Positions 34,301 through 42,261 of a DNA stretch of 64,000 nucleotides are shown in pieces; position 1 is the first letter of the stretch, and every line of letters begins with the position of its first letter. Origin of the DNA: Saccharothrix tamanrassetensis (GTDB lineage Bacteria; Actinomycetota; Actinomycetes; Mycobacteriales; Pseudonocardiaceae); NCBI RefSeq assembly GCF_014203665.1, contig NZ_JACHJN010000003.1, positions 744,001 to 808,000 on the forward strand, written 5' to 3'. The notes under the pieces are model-generated. The model was not told the DNA's origin. It ran no database searches and saw nothing but the letters and a program-made list of their open reading frames with translations. Position numbers and translations under genes: made by a program.

Positions 34301-34965
34301 AGATCGGCGAGCACATCGTCGCAAACCCCTTCTCCCCCGATACGCCCCGCTACAGCGCGGTGCGCGCGATGGCGTTCCACCCGAGCGGCACGATCCTGGC
34401 GACCGTGGGTGGGGACGGGGTGGTGCGGCTGTGGGACAAGGCGACGCAGCGCCAAGTGGGTGCGGACATCAAGCACCCCGGCCCCCACTCCGAGGTCGAT
34501 GACCTGGCCTTCCACCCCGACGGCACGATGCTGGCCACGGCCGGCACCTACAACAGCGAAGTACGCCTGTGGAGCCCGACCACGCAGCAGGAGATCGGCA
34601 GTCCCCTCGTCGTGGACGAGGATTCCCCGTTCAGACGCGGTGTCGACCACCTGGCCTTCAGCCCGAGCGGCACCGTCCTGGCCGCTGCCACCGGGGACAG
34701 GGCGGTACGGCTGTGGCACCCGGGAACCGGCAGGCAGCTCGGTGTCCCGATCTTTCCCGCCGAGGTCGGACAGGTGTGGGACCTCGTGTTCAGCCCGACC
34801 AGCGACGCACTGGTCACCGTGGTGAACGCCGGCACGGCGGCGACGTGGCACACCGATCGCTGGGCCGACCCGTACCGGACGCTGTGCGAGGAAGCGGGCG
34901 CGATCACTCGGAAGGACTGGGAGGAATTCGCGCCCGGCGAACCGGCGCCCACATCGTGCACCTGA
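31303..34965 (+). CDS. STAND NTPase with WD40 propeller (nSTAND1-type)
   Basis: 1220 residues. A short N-terminal segment (AIDGSHITMVGRDHNVYY, about 22-39) precedes the NTPase about 50-430: opening CPYPGLAAFEPEQARWFFGR, P-loop APSGAGKSSLLRAGL (about 102-116) and Walker B LVVVVDQFEELFTLC. A helical arm follows, a hydrophobic helix at about 468-489 flanked by RRRRAV, and then 12-14 WD40 units, each with the form LAFSPDGTxLATxxxDGTVRLWDP. STAND proteins act as nucleotide switches that assemble when the repeat domain senses a ligand; several defend against phage. No separate effector enzyme is encoded beside it. ATG start behind a GGGGAGGGG box. Confidence 0.9.
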   Translation: MSAGDDPTALTPGGVHQQATAIDGSHITMVGRDHNVYYSDGKHGRRRTVSGPVVAECPYPGLAAFEPEQARWFFGRDALVADLLSRLDRRLTTGGLQVVVAPSGAGKSSLLRAGLLSRLHRGALPGSEGWPTLVFTPTAAPMAALEAHLSSVPHEQDRLVVVVDQFEELFTLCDDDGERARFIDALADLADDDALVVLGLRADFYAACVDHSRLAIALQDAPLVVGPMTDAQLREAILHPALDVGLEVEPGLVELLLHHLGATGEGYEAGRLPLLAHALRVCWQERHGATLTVQGYRDTGGIRHAITVTAEQVYTRLGDEGRREAQSLFLRLVRIGDGPEDTRRFLDRAELVDVADTATAVAVVDAFTQARLITQQDDSVGITHEALLRSWPRLRDWIAADRDWLRTRQRLVDDTLAWEEADRDPSMLYRGNRLAAVSGRDTAELPSTAAAFLAAGHRADRARQRRRRAVQAGLGLLTTAALIAVFIAVRNADNATTQRTIALSRQLAAQSLVVDQTDPRLARQLAAAAWHVSPTDRAGAAMGTLLERQEHNGILIGLGDDVTGVAFNPAGTALAATDGLEVRLWNAADGRPAGTLARPDFVDLMQAVAYAPDGTKLATSGTSGSVQVFDAGTRREIARARPHEEDPVADDGEAALAFSPDGTLLATTDVAEVRLWNPADLRETGPPLRVTDPGRKVTAVAFHPSGTTLATAADDGTVRLWDPVTHAGIGDAITATTDESFGVVALAFSPTGTALATGDGDGMVRLWNPSTGQPVGAPLAVHPSGKVDALAFSPDGATLVTQSSGVVRFWETATGRETTGSIPIDDGAVAGGLAFRPDGTVLAIASGDGTVRLHNPANGRPIGEPVDAAAFGYQASQAAFNRSGTLLATADTQGTVRLWDPVTQRRHGRLLATTTGYGLNDLAFNPDGTVLATAGQDGTVRLWDPATQEETGPSITMPQTYGPDGFYGAVDVAFDQGGTVLATASGDGTVRLWDPATGHQIGEHIVANPFSPDTPRYSAVRAMAFHPSGTILATVGGDGVVRLWDKATQRQVGADIKHPGPHSEVDDLAFHPDGTMLATAGTYNSEVRLWSPTTQQEIGSPLVVDEDSPFRRGVDHLAFSPSGTVLAAATGDRAVRLWHPGTGRQLGVPIFPAEVGQVWDLVFSPTSDALVTVVNAGTAATWHTDRWADPYRTLCEEAGAITRKDWEEFAPGEPAPTSCT

Positions 34966-34977
34966 CGTCATACCCAG

Positions 34978-36372
34978 TCACCTGCTACGCCGATGTGGTG
35001 CTGTCGCGTCGACCTTCTGCCGTAGCAACAGGTTCGCACCGCCCGCGGCGACAACCCCGAAGCAGCCCAACGCGAGCACCACGGTCCGCAGCGCGTCGGT
35101 GAACCCGTCGCCGACGAGGTGCCCACCGCTCAGGAACGCCAACGCGGACCCGACCGTCGCCAACGTGACGGTCTCCGTGGCGAGACGGGCCGTGTTGAAC
35201 AAGCCGGCGGCCGTACCCGCCTGAGCGGTGGGTGCGCTGGAGATCGCCAACCCGTCGACGACGCCCGTCGTGACGCCGATTCCGGTCCCGATCAGCAGCA
35301 GCGGCCCCAGCAGCGTCCACGGAGTGGCCGCCGGCCCGATCGTGACGAGCGCGACGACACCGACCGTGCTCACCAGGATCGCGCCGATCGACAGCAGTCG
35401 CGGCGACCGCCGGGAGACCGCCGCCCCGACACCGGGGAGCAGGACCGATGGCAGCGTGAGCATCAGCATCCACAGTCCGGCCTGAGCCGCGTCGAGGCCG
35501 ATGACGTCGATGAAGTACGAGGGCAGGTACACCAGCAGCGGCACCAGCAACCCCATCATCGCGGCGGCGACCAGCGAGTACCCGAGGAAGGCCCGGTCCC
35601 CGAGCAGCGCCAGGTCGAACATCGGCGCACGTCGGCGGCGTTCGACCCGCACGAACCCGACCGCGCTCGCCACGGCCAGCAGCACCGCCCCGAGCACCAC
35701 CGGATGGAAGAGCCCGAGCACCGGCGCTTCGACGAACACCCAGATGAGCGCCCCGAGCCCGACCGTGAACAGGGAACCACCGGACCAGTCGACCGCCTTG
35801 TCGCCGACACCCGGCACGGCGGGCAAGGCCGGGCACAGCAGCAGGACGAGGCCCGCGAGCACCGCAGGAACGCCGAAGACCGCCCGCCACCCCACCACGT
35901 CGACCAGGAACCCCGACACCGTCGGTCCGCAAGCCAGTCCGATGCCCAGGATCGTCCCCAGCGCCCCGAAGACCCGCGCACGGGCCTGCCCGTCGAACGC
36001 AGCGGCGAGCAACGACTGCCCGGTGGCCGTCGCGACAGCGGCACCGACTCCCGCGAGCAGACGAGCCGCGATCAGGACACCGATGTTGCCCGCCACGGCA
36101 CACAGCACGCTCCCGACCAGGAACGCCACCACACCGGCGACGTACAGCCGCCGCCTGCCGAGCAGGTCCGCGAGCGAACCGCCGAAGGCCAGGAACGCCG
36201 CGAAGCACAGGTTGTACCCGGTGACCACCCACTGCGCGCCGGTCAGTGACGCGTCCAGGTCACCGGCGAGCCCCGGCAACGCCACCGACGCGCCGGTGAT
36301 GGTCAGCGGAAACGACAAGGACGACAGCAGGACGGCCGTCAGCACGAGGATCCGACGGTTCACCACGACCAC
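34978..36372 (-). CDS. MFS exporter, DHA2 (14-helix) drug-transporter type
   Basis: 464 residues with 13-14 hydrophobic helices. Diagnostic motifs are GGSLADLLGRRRLYVAG (motif A) between helices 2 and 3 and LLAGVGAAVATATGQSLLAA with GPTVSGFLVDVVGWRAVF (motif C) characteristic of drug:H+ antiporters. It exports amphiphilic compounds; the substrate is unknown. GTG start. It converges on the STAND gene with a 12-bp gap. No TetR or MarR gene lies next to it. Confidence 0.92.
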   Translation of the reverse strand: MVVVNRRILVLTAVLLSSLSFPLTITGASVALPGLAGDLDASLTGAQWVVTGYNLCFAAFLAFGGSLADLLGRRRLYVAGVVAFLVGSVLCAVAGNIGVLIAARLLAGVGAAVATATGQSLLAAAFDGQARARVFGALGTILGIGLACGPTVSGFLVDVVGWRAVFGVPAVLAGLVLLLCPALPAVPGVGDKAVDWSGGSLFTVGLGALIWVFVEAPVLGLFHPVVLGAVLLAVASAVGFVRVERRRRAPMFDLALLGDRAFLGYSLVAAAMMGLLVPLLVYLPSYFIDVIGLDAAQAGLWMLMLTLPSVLLPGVGAAVSRRSPRLLSIGAILVSTVGVVALVTIGPAATPWTLLGPLLLIGTGIGVTTGVVDGLAISSAPTAQAGTAAGLFNTARLATETVTLATVGSALAFLSGGHLVGDGFTDALRTVVLALGCFGVVAAGGANLLLRQKVDATAPHRRSR

Positions 36373-36864
36373 CGCCCCGGACGGTCGAGAGCGGGGACGG
36401 CGTCAAGCACAGGACGAAGACGAAGGACAGGACGAGGACAGTTGTGCACAGGAGGCTCCAGAACGCACGAACGGAGCCGGTCAGCTCGAACAGCCACACC
36501 GGCGAGGACTCGCGGATGCGGCGGAGCGCGAAGCTATGCGCTGGGGAAGTCGGGGTTTCGCGCCGCCGCTAGGGACGGCGCACCCTGTCCGAGGCGGGCA
36601 TGCGCCAAGTCTATCGGAGCCGCTCGGCGGTGCGGACCGGTCCACCCGGCATCGCGGTGCCGAGGCCCGGAGTTCAGCCACGCGCCTTCCAGCTGTTCGT
36701 CCCGGTGCGCTACGTGCTCGCGTTCGTCGCGCCGGCCGGGGTGCCACCGCGAATCGACGCATCGACCGAGCCCGGACGTCCACCGCAGACCCCGGCGTAT
36801 CAACCGATCGACCGATGCGCGACCGCGCGATCTGGTGCCGTGTAACAGATACCGCCGCAGCCGC
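36373..36864. other. Intergenic stretch without recognisable gene
   Basis: Almost 500 bp between the transporter start and the end of the next gene. Short frames on both strands lack family resemblance and start signals. A purine-rich GACGA/GGACGA run lies at about 36410-36440. It probably contains the transporter's promoter and may contain decayed coding sequence. Confidence 0.5.
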
Positions 36865-38334
36865 CTAGCGTTGGGGCAGGCGCAGCCAGTCGACCTTGGC
36901 GGTGCGGTTGGCCGGTGGACCGAGGCGGAACAGCAGTTGGCCCTTGTTGTCCTCGCTCTCGTCGATCTCCTCCAACGACGAGGTGATCTTCGTGCCCGCC
37001 CCCACCGCCGCCGTCCGTGCGGCGCCCGGCTGGCCGACTCCCGCGCCGAACACGTCGAAGTGCGACCCGGAGAACGGCGTGGTGCAGCGGTTGTCGCCAT
37101 TGCCCACGATGACGGCACCGGAGCCGCGGGTGACGCCCGCGAGCCGCCCGAAGGTCTTGACGATCGCGAGCAGGTCCCCGTTGGTGGCCAGGTATTCGTC
37201 TTTGTTGGCCCCCCAGCCGAACGCGGGCAGCCAGTGCGTGATGTGCATGCACACCGCGATGGCCGTGTCCGACCACTTGGCCTTGTCCGCGGCCTGCGCG
37301 GCGGCGTTGATGTGGTTGGCGCGGATCACGGCGACCTGGGCGTCCACCACCTTCGTCTTGGCGGCGGGATCCTCCCCGGTGGTCATGAACAGGCTCAGCA
37401 GGTGCGCGTCGGCGGCGAACACGCCCATCGCGGCGGCACCCTCCACGACGGACCCGTCGGCCTGCAACGCCTGGATCTTCCCGCCCCCGACGTCCAGCCC
37501 GGCGAGCCGGAACTTCTCCCGCGAAGCGGGGTCGCCGCCCAGCCACGTGCTGATCCACCCGATCGCCGTCTGCTGGAGGAAACCGGCTCCCAGCGTCAAG
37601 GGCGGGCGGTTGTTGTCGAACGTGTTGACGGCCGTGGGGCCGCCTTCGTGCAGGATCTCGTCCCGCGCGATGCGCTCCAACCGGGACGCCGAGGGCGACC
37701 GGAACGCCCCGGTGTCCCCGGCGTACTGGAAGCCGCCGCCCGGCATCGGCTTGAGGTCCGCCCGGATCGGCACGGCAGCGCGGTTGGCCAACGCCTGCCG
37801 GGCGACCCGCACCCGCATGTCGGCCGGCAGTGCGCCCGGCCCGGTCGCGAGCGCGAACTTCTCCGGCCACTGCGGCAGCTGGAGGTGGGCCCGGTAGTCC
37901 GCCGGGCCACCGAGGAACGCCACGATGTCGATCAACTGGTCCTCGGGCAACGGCGAAGCGGCCGTACCGGCGTCCATCTTGAACGAGTGCTCGACCACGA
38001 ACGCGTTCCAGGGGCGCCCCCTCGCGGCAACCGCCTTCATCGCCAACACCAACCGAGGTCCGCCCGACGCGAGCCCGGCGTCGTAGTCGGTGTGGACGTC
38101 GACGGGCAGGCCGGCAAGCCGACGCAGCAGGTCGTGCATGGCCAGCCCCTGGACCGGATCGAGCACCCCCCGGCGCTGCGCCACGACCTTGGCATCGGGC
38201 GTCCGCTGGACCAACGCGACAACAGCCGAGTTCCCCACCTGCCGCTGCAACCCCAACAGGCCACCCACGACACCAGGCCGCCGCCCCGCCGCCACCTTCC
38301 GCCGGCGTGCGCCACCCTCGGCATGCTCCCGCAC
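36865..38334 (-). CDS. Putative contractile-injection (eCIS) cargo-like protein
   Basis: 489 residues. Near the N-terminus (about 27-44) is LLGLQRQVGNSAVVALVQR, the LQRxxGNxAV helix that precedes cargo domains of extracellular contractile injection systems, usually next to DUF4157. The rest is one soluble domain I do not recognise, with SWEEP-like features absent but KMDAGTAASPLPEDQLIDIV, FSGSHFDVFGAGVGQPG and GNGDNRCTTPF as notable runs. A single Cys-His-rich patch (AVCMHITHWLPAF) may be structural or catalytic. GTG start behind GGAGGTGG. No eCIS structural genes are in the window, so delivery by such a particle is inference. Confidence 0.55.
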   Translation of the reverse strand: MREHAEGGARRRKVAAGRRPGVVGGLLGLQRQVGNSAVVALVQRTPDAKVVAQRRGVLDPVQGLAMHDLLRRLAGLPVDVHTDYDAGLASGGPRLVLAMKAVAARGRPWNAFVVEHSFKMDAGTAASPLPEDQLIDIVAFLGGPADYRAHLQLPQWPEKFALATGPGALPADMRVRVARQALANRAAVPIRADLKPMPGGGFQYAGDTGAFRSPSASRLERIARDEILHEGGPTAVNTFDNNRPPLTLGAGFLQQTAIGWISTWLGGDPASREKFRLAGLDVGGGKIQALQADGSVVEGAAAMGVFAADAHLLSLFMTTGEDPAAKTKVVDAQVAVIRANHINAAAQAADKAKWSDTAIAVCMHITHWLPAFGWGANKDEYLATNGDLLAIVKTFGRLAGVTRGSGAVIVGNGDNRCTTPFSGSHFDVFGAGVGQPGAARTAAVGAGTKITSSLEEIDESEDNKGQLLFRLGPPANRTAKVDWLRLPQR

Positions 38335-38499
38335 AACCCACCTCCGACCTCAGCGTCGGTACCCGTCACGGGTCGGCACAAGGTCCACGGGGGCGTCCGT
38401 CGGGGCAGTGCGGTCGCGCAGGTGGCCCAATGCTTGTAGCTCGATGTGCTGACGCACCTCGCAGCTGCGGGGACTGGTGCCAGGCAGTGCTGGTGGTGA

Positions 38500-38940
38500 T
38501 CACGCTTTGATGATCAGAGTGATGGTCGCGGCGACAGCGGAGGCGAAGCTGCCCACTGCGCCGACTGTCGCGGCCTGAGCACCGATGGACGACCACGACC
38601 GCCGGCACAACTCCGCCCACCGTTGGCGCCTGAAGACCATCTTCAGCTTCTCCCACTTGTGCTTCCTGATCCAGCACCCGATGAGCAGCCCGTGCGCGTT
38701 GTTGCTGCACGGCTTTCCGTTAGTGGTGTTGGGCGCCATGCACCACATGGGCGCGGCGAACAGCATGTACAGCAGTGACAATGCGGACAGTGACAAGGCG
38801 ACAACGATGTTGGTGTCGTTGCCCAACCACACGTACACGGCAGCCGCCAGAACCAAGTACCCCCAAAAGCGCCAGAGCATCTTCTTGGTCCGACTCTTCG
38901 TTCTCCCCATCGGCTCGAAACTAGTCACAGGGGTCGACAT
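38500..38940 (-). CDS. Membrane protein with a Cys/His zinc-knuckle-like motif
   Basis: 146 residues. Two close hydrophobic helices (FWGYLVLAAAVYVWLG and IVVALSLSALSLLYMLFAA) are followed by WCMAPNTTNGKPC, a spacer, then GCWIRKHKW, giving Cys-x(11)-Cys-x(10)-Cys-x(4)-His. A third hydrophobic stretch ends the protein (VGAVGSFASAVAATITLII). The knuckle resembles the paired motifs on the RNase HI tail at 40320-41063. Codon use is less GC-biased than in neighbours, suggesting recent acquisition. Start at ATG for MSTPVTSF or ten codons later at MGRTKSR. Confidence 0.6.
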   Translation of the reverse strand: MSTPVTSFEPMGRTKSRTKKMLWRFWGYLVLAAAVYVWLGNDTNIVVALSLSALSLLYMLFAAPMWCMAPNTTNGKPCSNNAHGLLIGCWIRKHKWEKLKMVFRRQRWAELCRRSWSSIGAQAATVGAVGSFASAVAATITLIIKA

Positions 38941-39107
38941 TCGACACGGCCGAACGGGTCGACAGAGCACTCGTTCGGGTGGACCAAATTCAATCGCGCA
39001 CCACGAGTGTCGATAGGCTCAGGATTCACATCGATCATGCGCCGGATCGGGGCCCGCCCGACGAGCGGCCCTGTTCGACGAATCGATCAACTCACCAACC
39101 GCGTAGG

Positions 39108-39136
39108 TACAGCTCCTGTAGCCCACTGTGCTACAG
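39108..39136. promoter_or_regulatory. Overlapping palindromes upstream of vapBC
   Basis: TACAG at 39108-39112 with CTGTA at 39116-39120, and CTGTAGC at 39116-39122 with GCTACAG at 39130-39136, form two overlapping inverted repeats 18 bp before the antitoxin start. Phd/VapB-type antitoxins bind such palindromes to repress their own operon; this role is inferred from position. Confidence 0.5.
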
Positions 39137-39153
39137 AAGGCTGCAATCGGGCT

Positions 39154-39432
39154 GTGAAGGTGATCAGCCAGCGGGAGGTCCGCAACAACTCCGCCGCGGT
39201 CATGGACGCGGTCGAAGCGGGGGAGACGTACCACGTCACCCGCAACGGTGTGTTGATTGCCGAGGTCCGCCCGCTGCCCCGTCGTCGGCGTCCGACCGCG
39301 GAGGAACTGGTCGAGCGGCACAGGAAGCTGCCGGAGGTCGATCACGGCCTCATGCGGCGTGAAGCCGACGAGTCGTTCGGCTCAGCAGACCGGATCGGTG
39401 ACGACGATCCGTGGGAGCGCAGCCGTGGCTGA
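39154..39432 (+). CDS. Phd/YefM-type antitoxin (VapB)
   Basis: 92 residues. The N-terminal Phd/YefM fold is clear: KVISQREVRNNSAAVMDAVE, then AGETYHVTRNGVLIAEVRPL. The C-terminal half (ELVERHRKLPEVDHGLMRRE) is the flexible part expected to wrap the PIN toxin. The GTG before KVISQREV is chosen because the family begins there. It overlaps the toxin gene by 8 bp, typical of type II pairs. Confidence 0.88.
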   Translation: MKVISQREVRNNSAAVMDAVEAGETYHVTRNGVLIAEVRPLPRRRRPTAEELVERHRKLPEVDHGLMRREADESFGSADRIGDDDPWERSRG

Positions 39433-39829
39433 CCGGCACGAGTCGGGCGTACTGGACACCTGCACGTACATCGACCTCGGACTGCTGGACCCGGCGGTGC
39501 TGCCGGAAATCCCCGAGTTGACCGCGATCACCCTGGCCGAGTTGCACCAGGGCGTGGCGATGGCCAAAGACGCCGCATCGCGCGCCGCGCGGACCGAGAA
39601 GCTGGGTGCGGCGATCGGCGAGTTCGAGCCGCTGCCCTTCGACGGTCAGGCCGCGGCTCGCTTCGGCACGCTCGTGGCGCTGGCCCTCGAAGCGAACCGC
39701 AACCCGAAACCGCGCCGCCTGGACCTGATGGTCGCCGCCATCGCTTCCGCACGCGGCCTGCCGCTCTACACGCGCAGTGCCAAGGACTTCGCAGGACTCG
39801 AAGGCATGGTCGAGATCGTCGAGGTATGA
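39425..39829 (+). CDS. vapC: PIN-domain ribonuclease toxin (VapC)
   Basis: 134 residues with the four acidic PIN residues: Asp in VLDTCTYIDLG, Glu in TLAELHQGV, Asp in RRLDLMVAAIA and Asp in TRSAKDFAGL. VapC toxins cleave tRNA or rRNA in an Mg-dependent way. GTG start inside the end of the antitoxin gene. The pair lies in an accessory stretch with lower GC. Confidence 0.92.
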   Translation: MADRHESGVLDTCTYIDLGLLDPAVLPEIPELTAITLAELHQGVAMAKDAASRAARTEKLGAAIGEFEPLPFDGQAAARFGTLVALALEANRNPKPRRLDLMVAAIASARGLPLYTRSAKDFAGLEGMVEIVEV

Positions 39830-39915
39830 GAAGCAGGACCGCTCGACCTCGCTCTGGCGTGGCGGTCTCGGCTGGCAGCGGGGGTGATCCGACCCCACCA
39901 CAGATGGAATCAAGA

Positions 39916-40023
39916 GTCGTCCGGCTGTTCGGCGAAGACGCGCGGCGACACGTCGTTGATCAAAGAATCGAAGTCCTCCGGCGAACTGGTCTTACCCACC
40001 CAACGCGGGAACAGTGAGTCGCC
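39916..40023 (-). pseudogene. Remnant of an MBL-fold hydrolase gene
   Basis: These 108 bp align without gaps to 41544-41651 inside the intact MBL gene, with about 20 differences. The matching peptide is LFPRWVGKTSSPEDFDSLIN, corresponding to LFPGGLGKTGSPEDFESLIN. It stops at a TGA just after EQPDDS and has no start, so it is a fragment of a diverged duplicate. Confidence 0.8.
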
Positions 40024-40319
40024 TCAGGGGGGTAACAGATTCCCCGTTCCCGGGCTTGGTGCATCGCGTGCGCACGGGGGCCGGCACTCGACGTCTGCAG
40101 GTTGTGCCTGGTCGTCTCGTGCGACTCATCGTTCAGCGCGCAATCTCTCGGCCGCCACCTCCGGCCTGTCCTGGGCGGTCGGCGGAGGCGTCACCGTCAC
40201 GCCGACTTTGATCGGCATACTCAGGTCGAGCGCCCACGTCACGCGAGATCCTGGCGTCGCGATTCCTCGGGTGCCGACGAAGGTGCTCTCACGGTTGGGG
40301 CTACAACCACGCCTTGATC
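40024..40319. other. Gap without confident gene
   Basis: Only a weak minus-strand reading (about 40126-40318; TFVGTRGIATPGSRVTWALD then LSMPIKVGVTVTPPP) looks protein-like; it lacks a start codon and a known family. It may be the end of a gene broken during insertion of neighbouring accessory DNA. Confidence 0.3.
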
Positions 40320-41063
40320 CTACGATCGGTCCGTCGGTGTGGGGTCGATGGTGAAAAGCCCACTATCGACATTTGTGCTCGTCGCCTGGTGATGAACGCA
40401 GCGCCCACCGCCGCTGGCGACCGTGCAGCGCTTTCCGTTGGGTTGTGGAGCGCCGCACTGCAATTCGGGATCGTGCACGTGGCAGAGCCCCGACGGGCGT
40501 GCTGTGGTCGAGCACTGCTGGCCCGTTCGAGTGGTGGCTCGACAGAGCTGCCCGGGAGTCGTGGGAGTCCGCGGTCGACCGGCCTTCCGGCGCAGGGGCG
40601 TGTCGTCCACGTCCAGTCCAGACACCTCGTACACGCCCCTGGCTGCCAACCGGTCCGCTCTCTCGTTGTCCGGATGACCAGCGTGCCCCTTCACCCAGTG
40701 CCACTCCACCTCGTGTGGTCTCAGCGCTTCGTCGAGGCGCTGCCACAAGTCGATGTTCTTCACGGGCTCCTTCCTGCCGGTTCGCCAGCCGTTGGTCTTC
40801 CACCTGGGCATCCAGGACGTGACGCCGTCCTTGACGTAGGCGCTGTCCGTGTAGATCCGCACGACCGACGGACGTGTCAAGGTTTCAAGCGCCTGGATGG
40901 GAGCCATCAACTCCATGCGGTTATTCGTAGTGGTGGCGGCTTCGCCGCCGTACAGTTCGCGTTCATGCGGGCCGTACCGCAATACTGCACCCCATCCGCC
41001 CGGTCCCGGGTTGCCGCTGCAAGCGCCATCGGTGTAGATATCCACAACGGGATGGTTGGTCAT
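40320..41063 (-). CDS. RNase HI with two C-terminal Cys/His knuckles
   Basis: 247 residues. Residues 1-150 are a full RNase [40 protein letters not shown] and [15 protein letters not shown] supply the metal ligands. After a basic linker ([16 protein letters not shown]), residues about 173-227 hold two consecutive knuckles: [18 protein letters not shown] and [18 protein letters not shown], each Cys-x(n)-Cys-x(n)-Cys-x(2)-His, probably Zn-binding and nucleic-acid-contacting. The chromosomal rnhA at 18135 lacks them. Lower GC and position in an accessory stretch suggest acquisition. ATG start at [10 protein letters not shown]. Confidence 0.88.
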   Translation of the reverse strand: MTNHPVVDIYTDGACSGNPGPGGWGAVLRYGPHERELYGGEAATTTNNRMELMAPIQALETLTRPSVVRIYTDSAYVKDGVTSWMPRWKTNGWRTGRKEPVKNIDLWQRLDEALRPHEVEWHWVKGHAGHPDNERADRLAARGVYEVSGLDVDDTPLRRKAGRPRTPTTPGQLCRATTRTGQQCSTTARPSGLCHVHDPELQCGAPQPNGKRCTVASGGGRCVHHQATSTNVDSGLFTIDPTPTDRS

Positions 41064-41456
41064 GGGGTCAATGTACCGAACTGCGACTACCGGTGGTACG
41101 GGTGACCGAGGGTTCCGATAGTTCGTCGCCTTCTGGTGTAGACGGTCGACGCACCTCTGTTGCGGAATTGTTTCGACGGGTCGTCGAGATGGCGGCATAG
41201 TGGGTATGCGACTGGAGAATATATTCATGAAGCGAAGCGCCTGCTGGTCGCGTTCAGTGACGATGACGGAAACGGTCCATGGCGGCCTTCTCGGAGTTGG
41301 TCTTGCTTGTCCCGTGTTCCAGGTGGCGTCCCAGTGAAGTCGGGCGCTGGTGCTGCCGGCACTTCGGCCGGTGGCATTCGGGGCGGCCCGTCGCGATGCG
41401 CCAACGGCACGGGCCGCCTGATGAGTCAGGCGGCCGCGTGTGGGAGATCCTTCACT
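41064..41456. other. Gap holding a terminator and promoter region
   Basis: About 390 bp. Besides the hairpin at 41412-41435 and an AT-richer part near 41160-41240 (probably the RNase HI promoter), no gene is supported on either strand. Confidence 0.5.
41412..41435 (-). terminator. Hairpin after the MBL hydrolase gene
   Basis: GGCCGCCTGA at 41412-41421 pairs perfectly with 41426-41435 around a TGAG loop, 21 bp beyond the stop of the minus-strand MBL gene. There is no T tail. Confidence 0.65.
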
Positions 41457-42134
41457 TCACCAGCCGCGCGAGCGCCACTCGTCCAAGTGGGGACGTTCGG
41501 CCCCGAGGGTGGTGTCGTCGCCGTGTCCCGGGTACACCCAGGTGTCGTCGGGCAGTTCGTCGAAGACGCGCGTCGACACGTCGTTGATCAACGACTCGAA
41601 GTCCTCCGGCGACCCGGTCTTCCCCAGCCCACCCGGGAACAGCGAGTCGCCGGTGAACAGGTGCGCACGTCCACCCGGCTCGCGGTACAGCAGGGCGATC
41701 GAGCCGGGGGTGTGGCCGCGCAGGTGGATCACCGTCAGCGGTGATCGGCCGACCGCCACGGTGTCGCCGTGCTCCACGAACTGGTCCGGCGGCACGGGCA
41801 GCACGTCGGCGTCCAAGGCGTGCGCCACGGTGTTCGAGCCGTTCGCTCCCGCCACCGCCCCCAGCGCCCCCCAGTGGTCCGGGTGGCGGTGGGTGGTGAC
41901 GACGGTCTTCAGGCGTGGGCGTTCCAGGGAGTGGCCTATCAGGTCCGACAGGCGCGACGGGTCGGCGGCGGCGTCGATCAGCAGGGCCTCGTTCGTCGCC
42001 CGGCACACCAGCAGGTAGGCGTTGTTGTCCATCGGCCCCACCGAGACCTTTGTGATGGTCAGTTCTGCCAGCGTGCGGCGGGTGGCCGGGCCGTTCGGCG
42101 CGACGTGCCCGGTGTAGTCCTCTAGTACGTCCAC
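41457..42134 (-). CDS. MBL-fold metallo-hydrolase (glyoxalase II-like)
   Basis: 225 residues. Metal motifs are THRHPDHWGAL (HxHxDH), HTPGSIALLY, TGDSLFPGG and YPGHGDDT, matching glyoxalase II/persulfide dioxygenase-type hydrolases with two metals. The N-terminus VSVGPMDNNAYLLVCRATNE is typical of actinobacterial hydroxyacylglutathione-hydrolase-like proteins, which probably use mycothiol thioesters. GTG before DVLEDYTG is preferred; a GTG nine codons earlier is possible. A diverged fragment of this gene lies at 39916-40023. Confidence 0.9.
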   Translation of the reverse strand: MDVLEDYTGHVAPNGPATRRTLAELTITKVSVGPMDNNAYLLVCRATNEALLIDAAADPSRLSDLIGHSLERPRLKTVVTTHRHPDHWGALGAVAGANGSNTVAHALDADVLPVPPDQFVEHGDTVAVGRSPLTVIHLRGHTPGSIALLYREPGGRAHLFTGDSLFPGGLGKTGSPEDFESLINDVSTRVFDELPDDTWVYPGHGDDTTLGAERPHLDEWRSRGW

Positions 42135-42261
42135 GGACCCCGACGGTAGTCGAAGCGGCACCCTTCAGGGTCGCTACAGGTTCGTCCAATAGGGTTGGTA
42201 ACGATCAAGCTCGGACCCACGACCTCATTTGAATACGCTCTGAACTGGGTAACTCGCTCTC

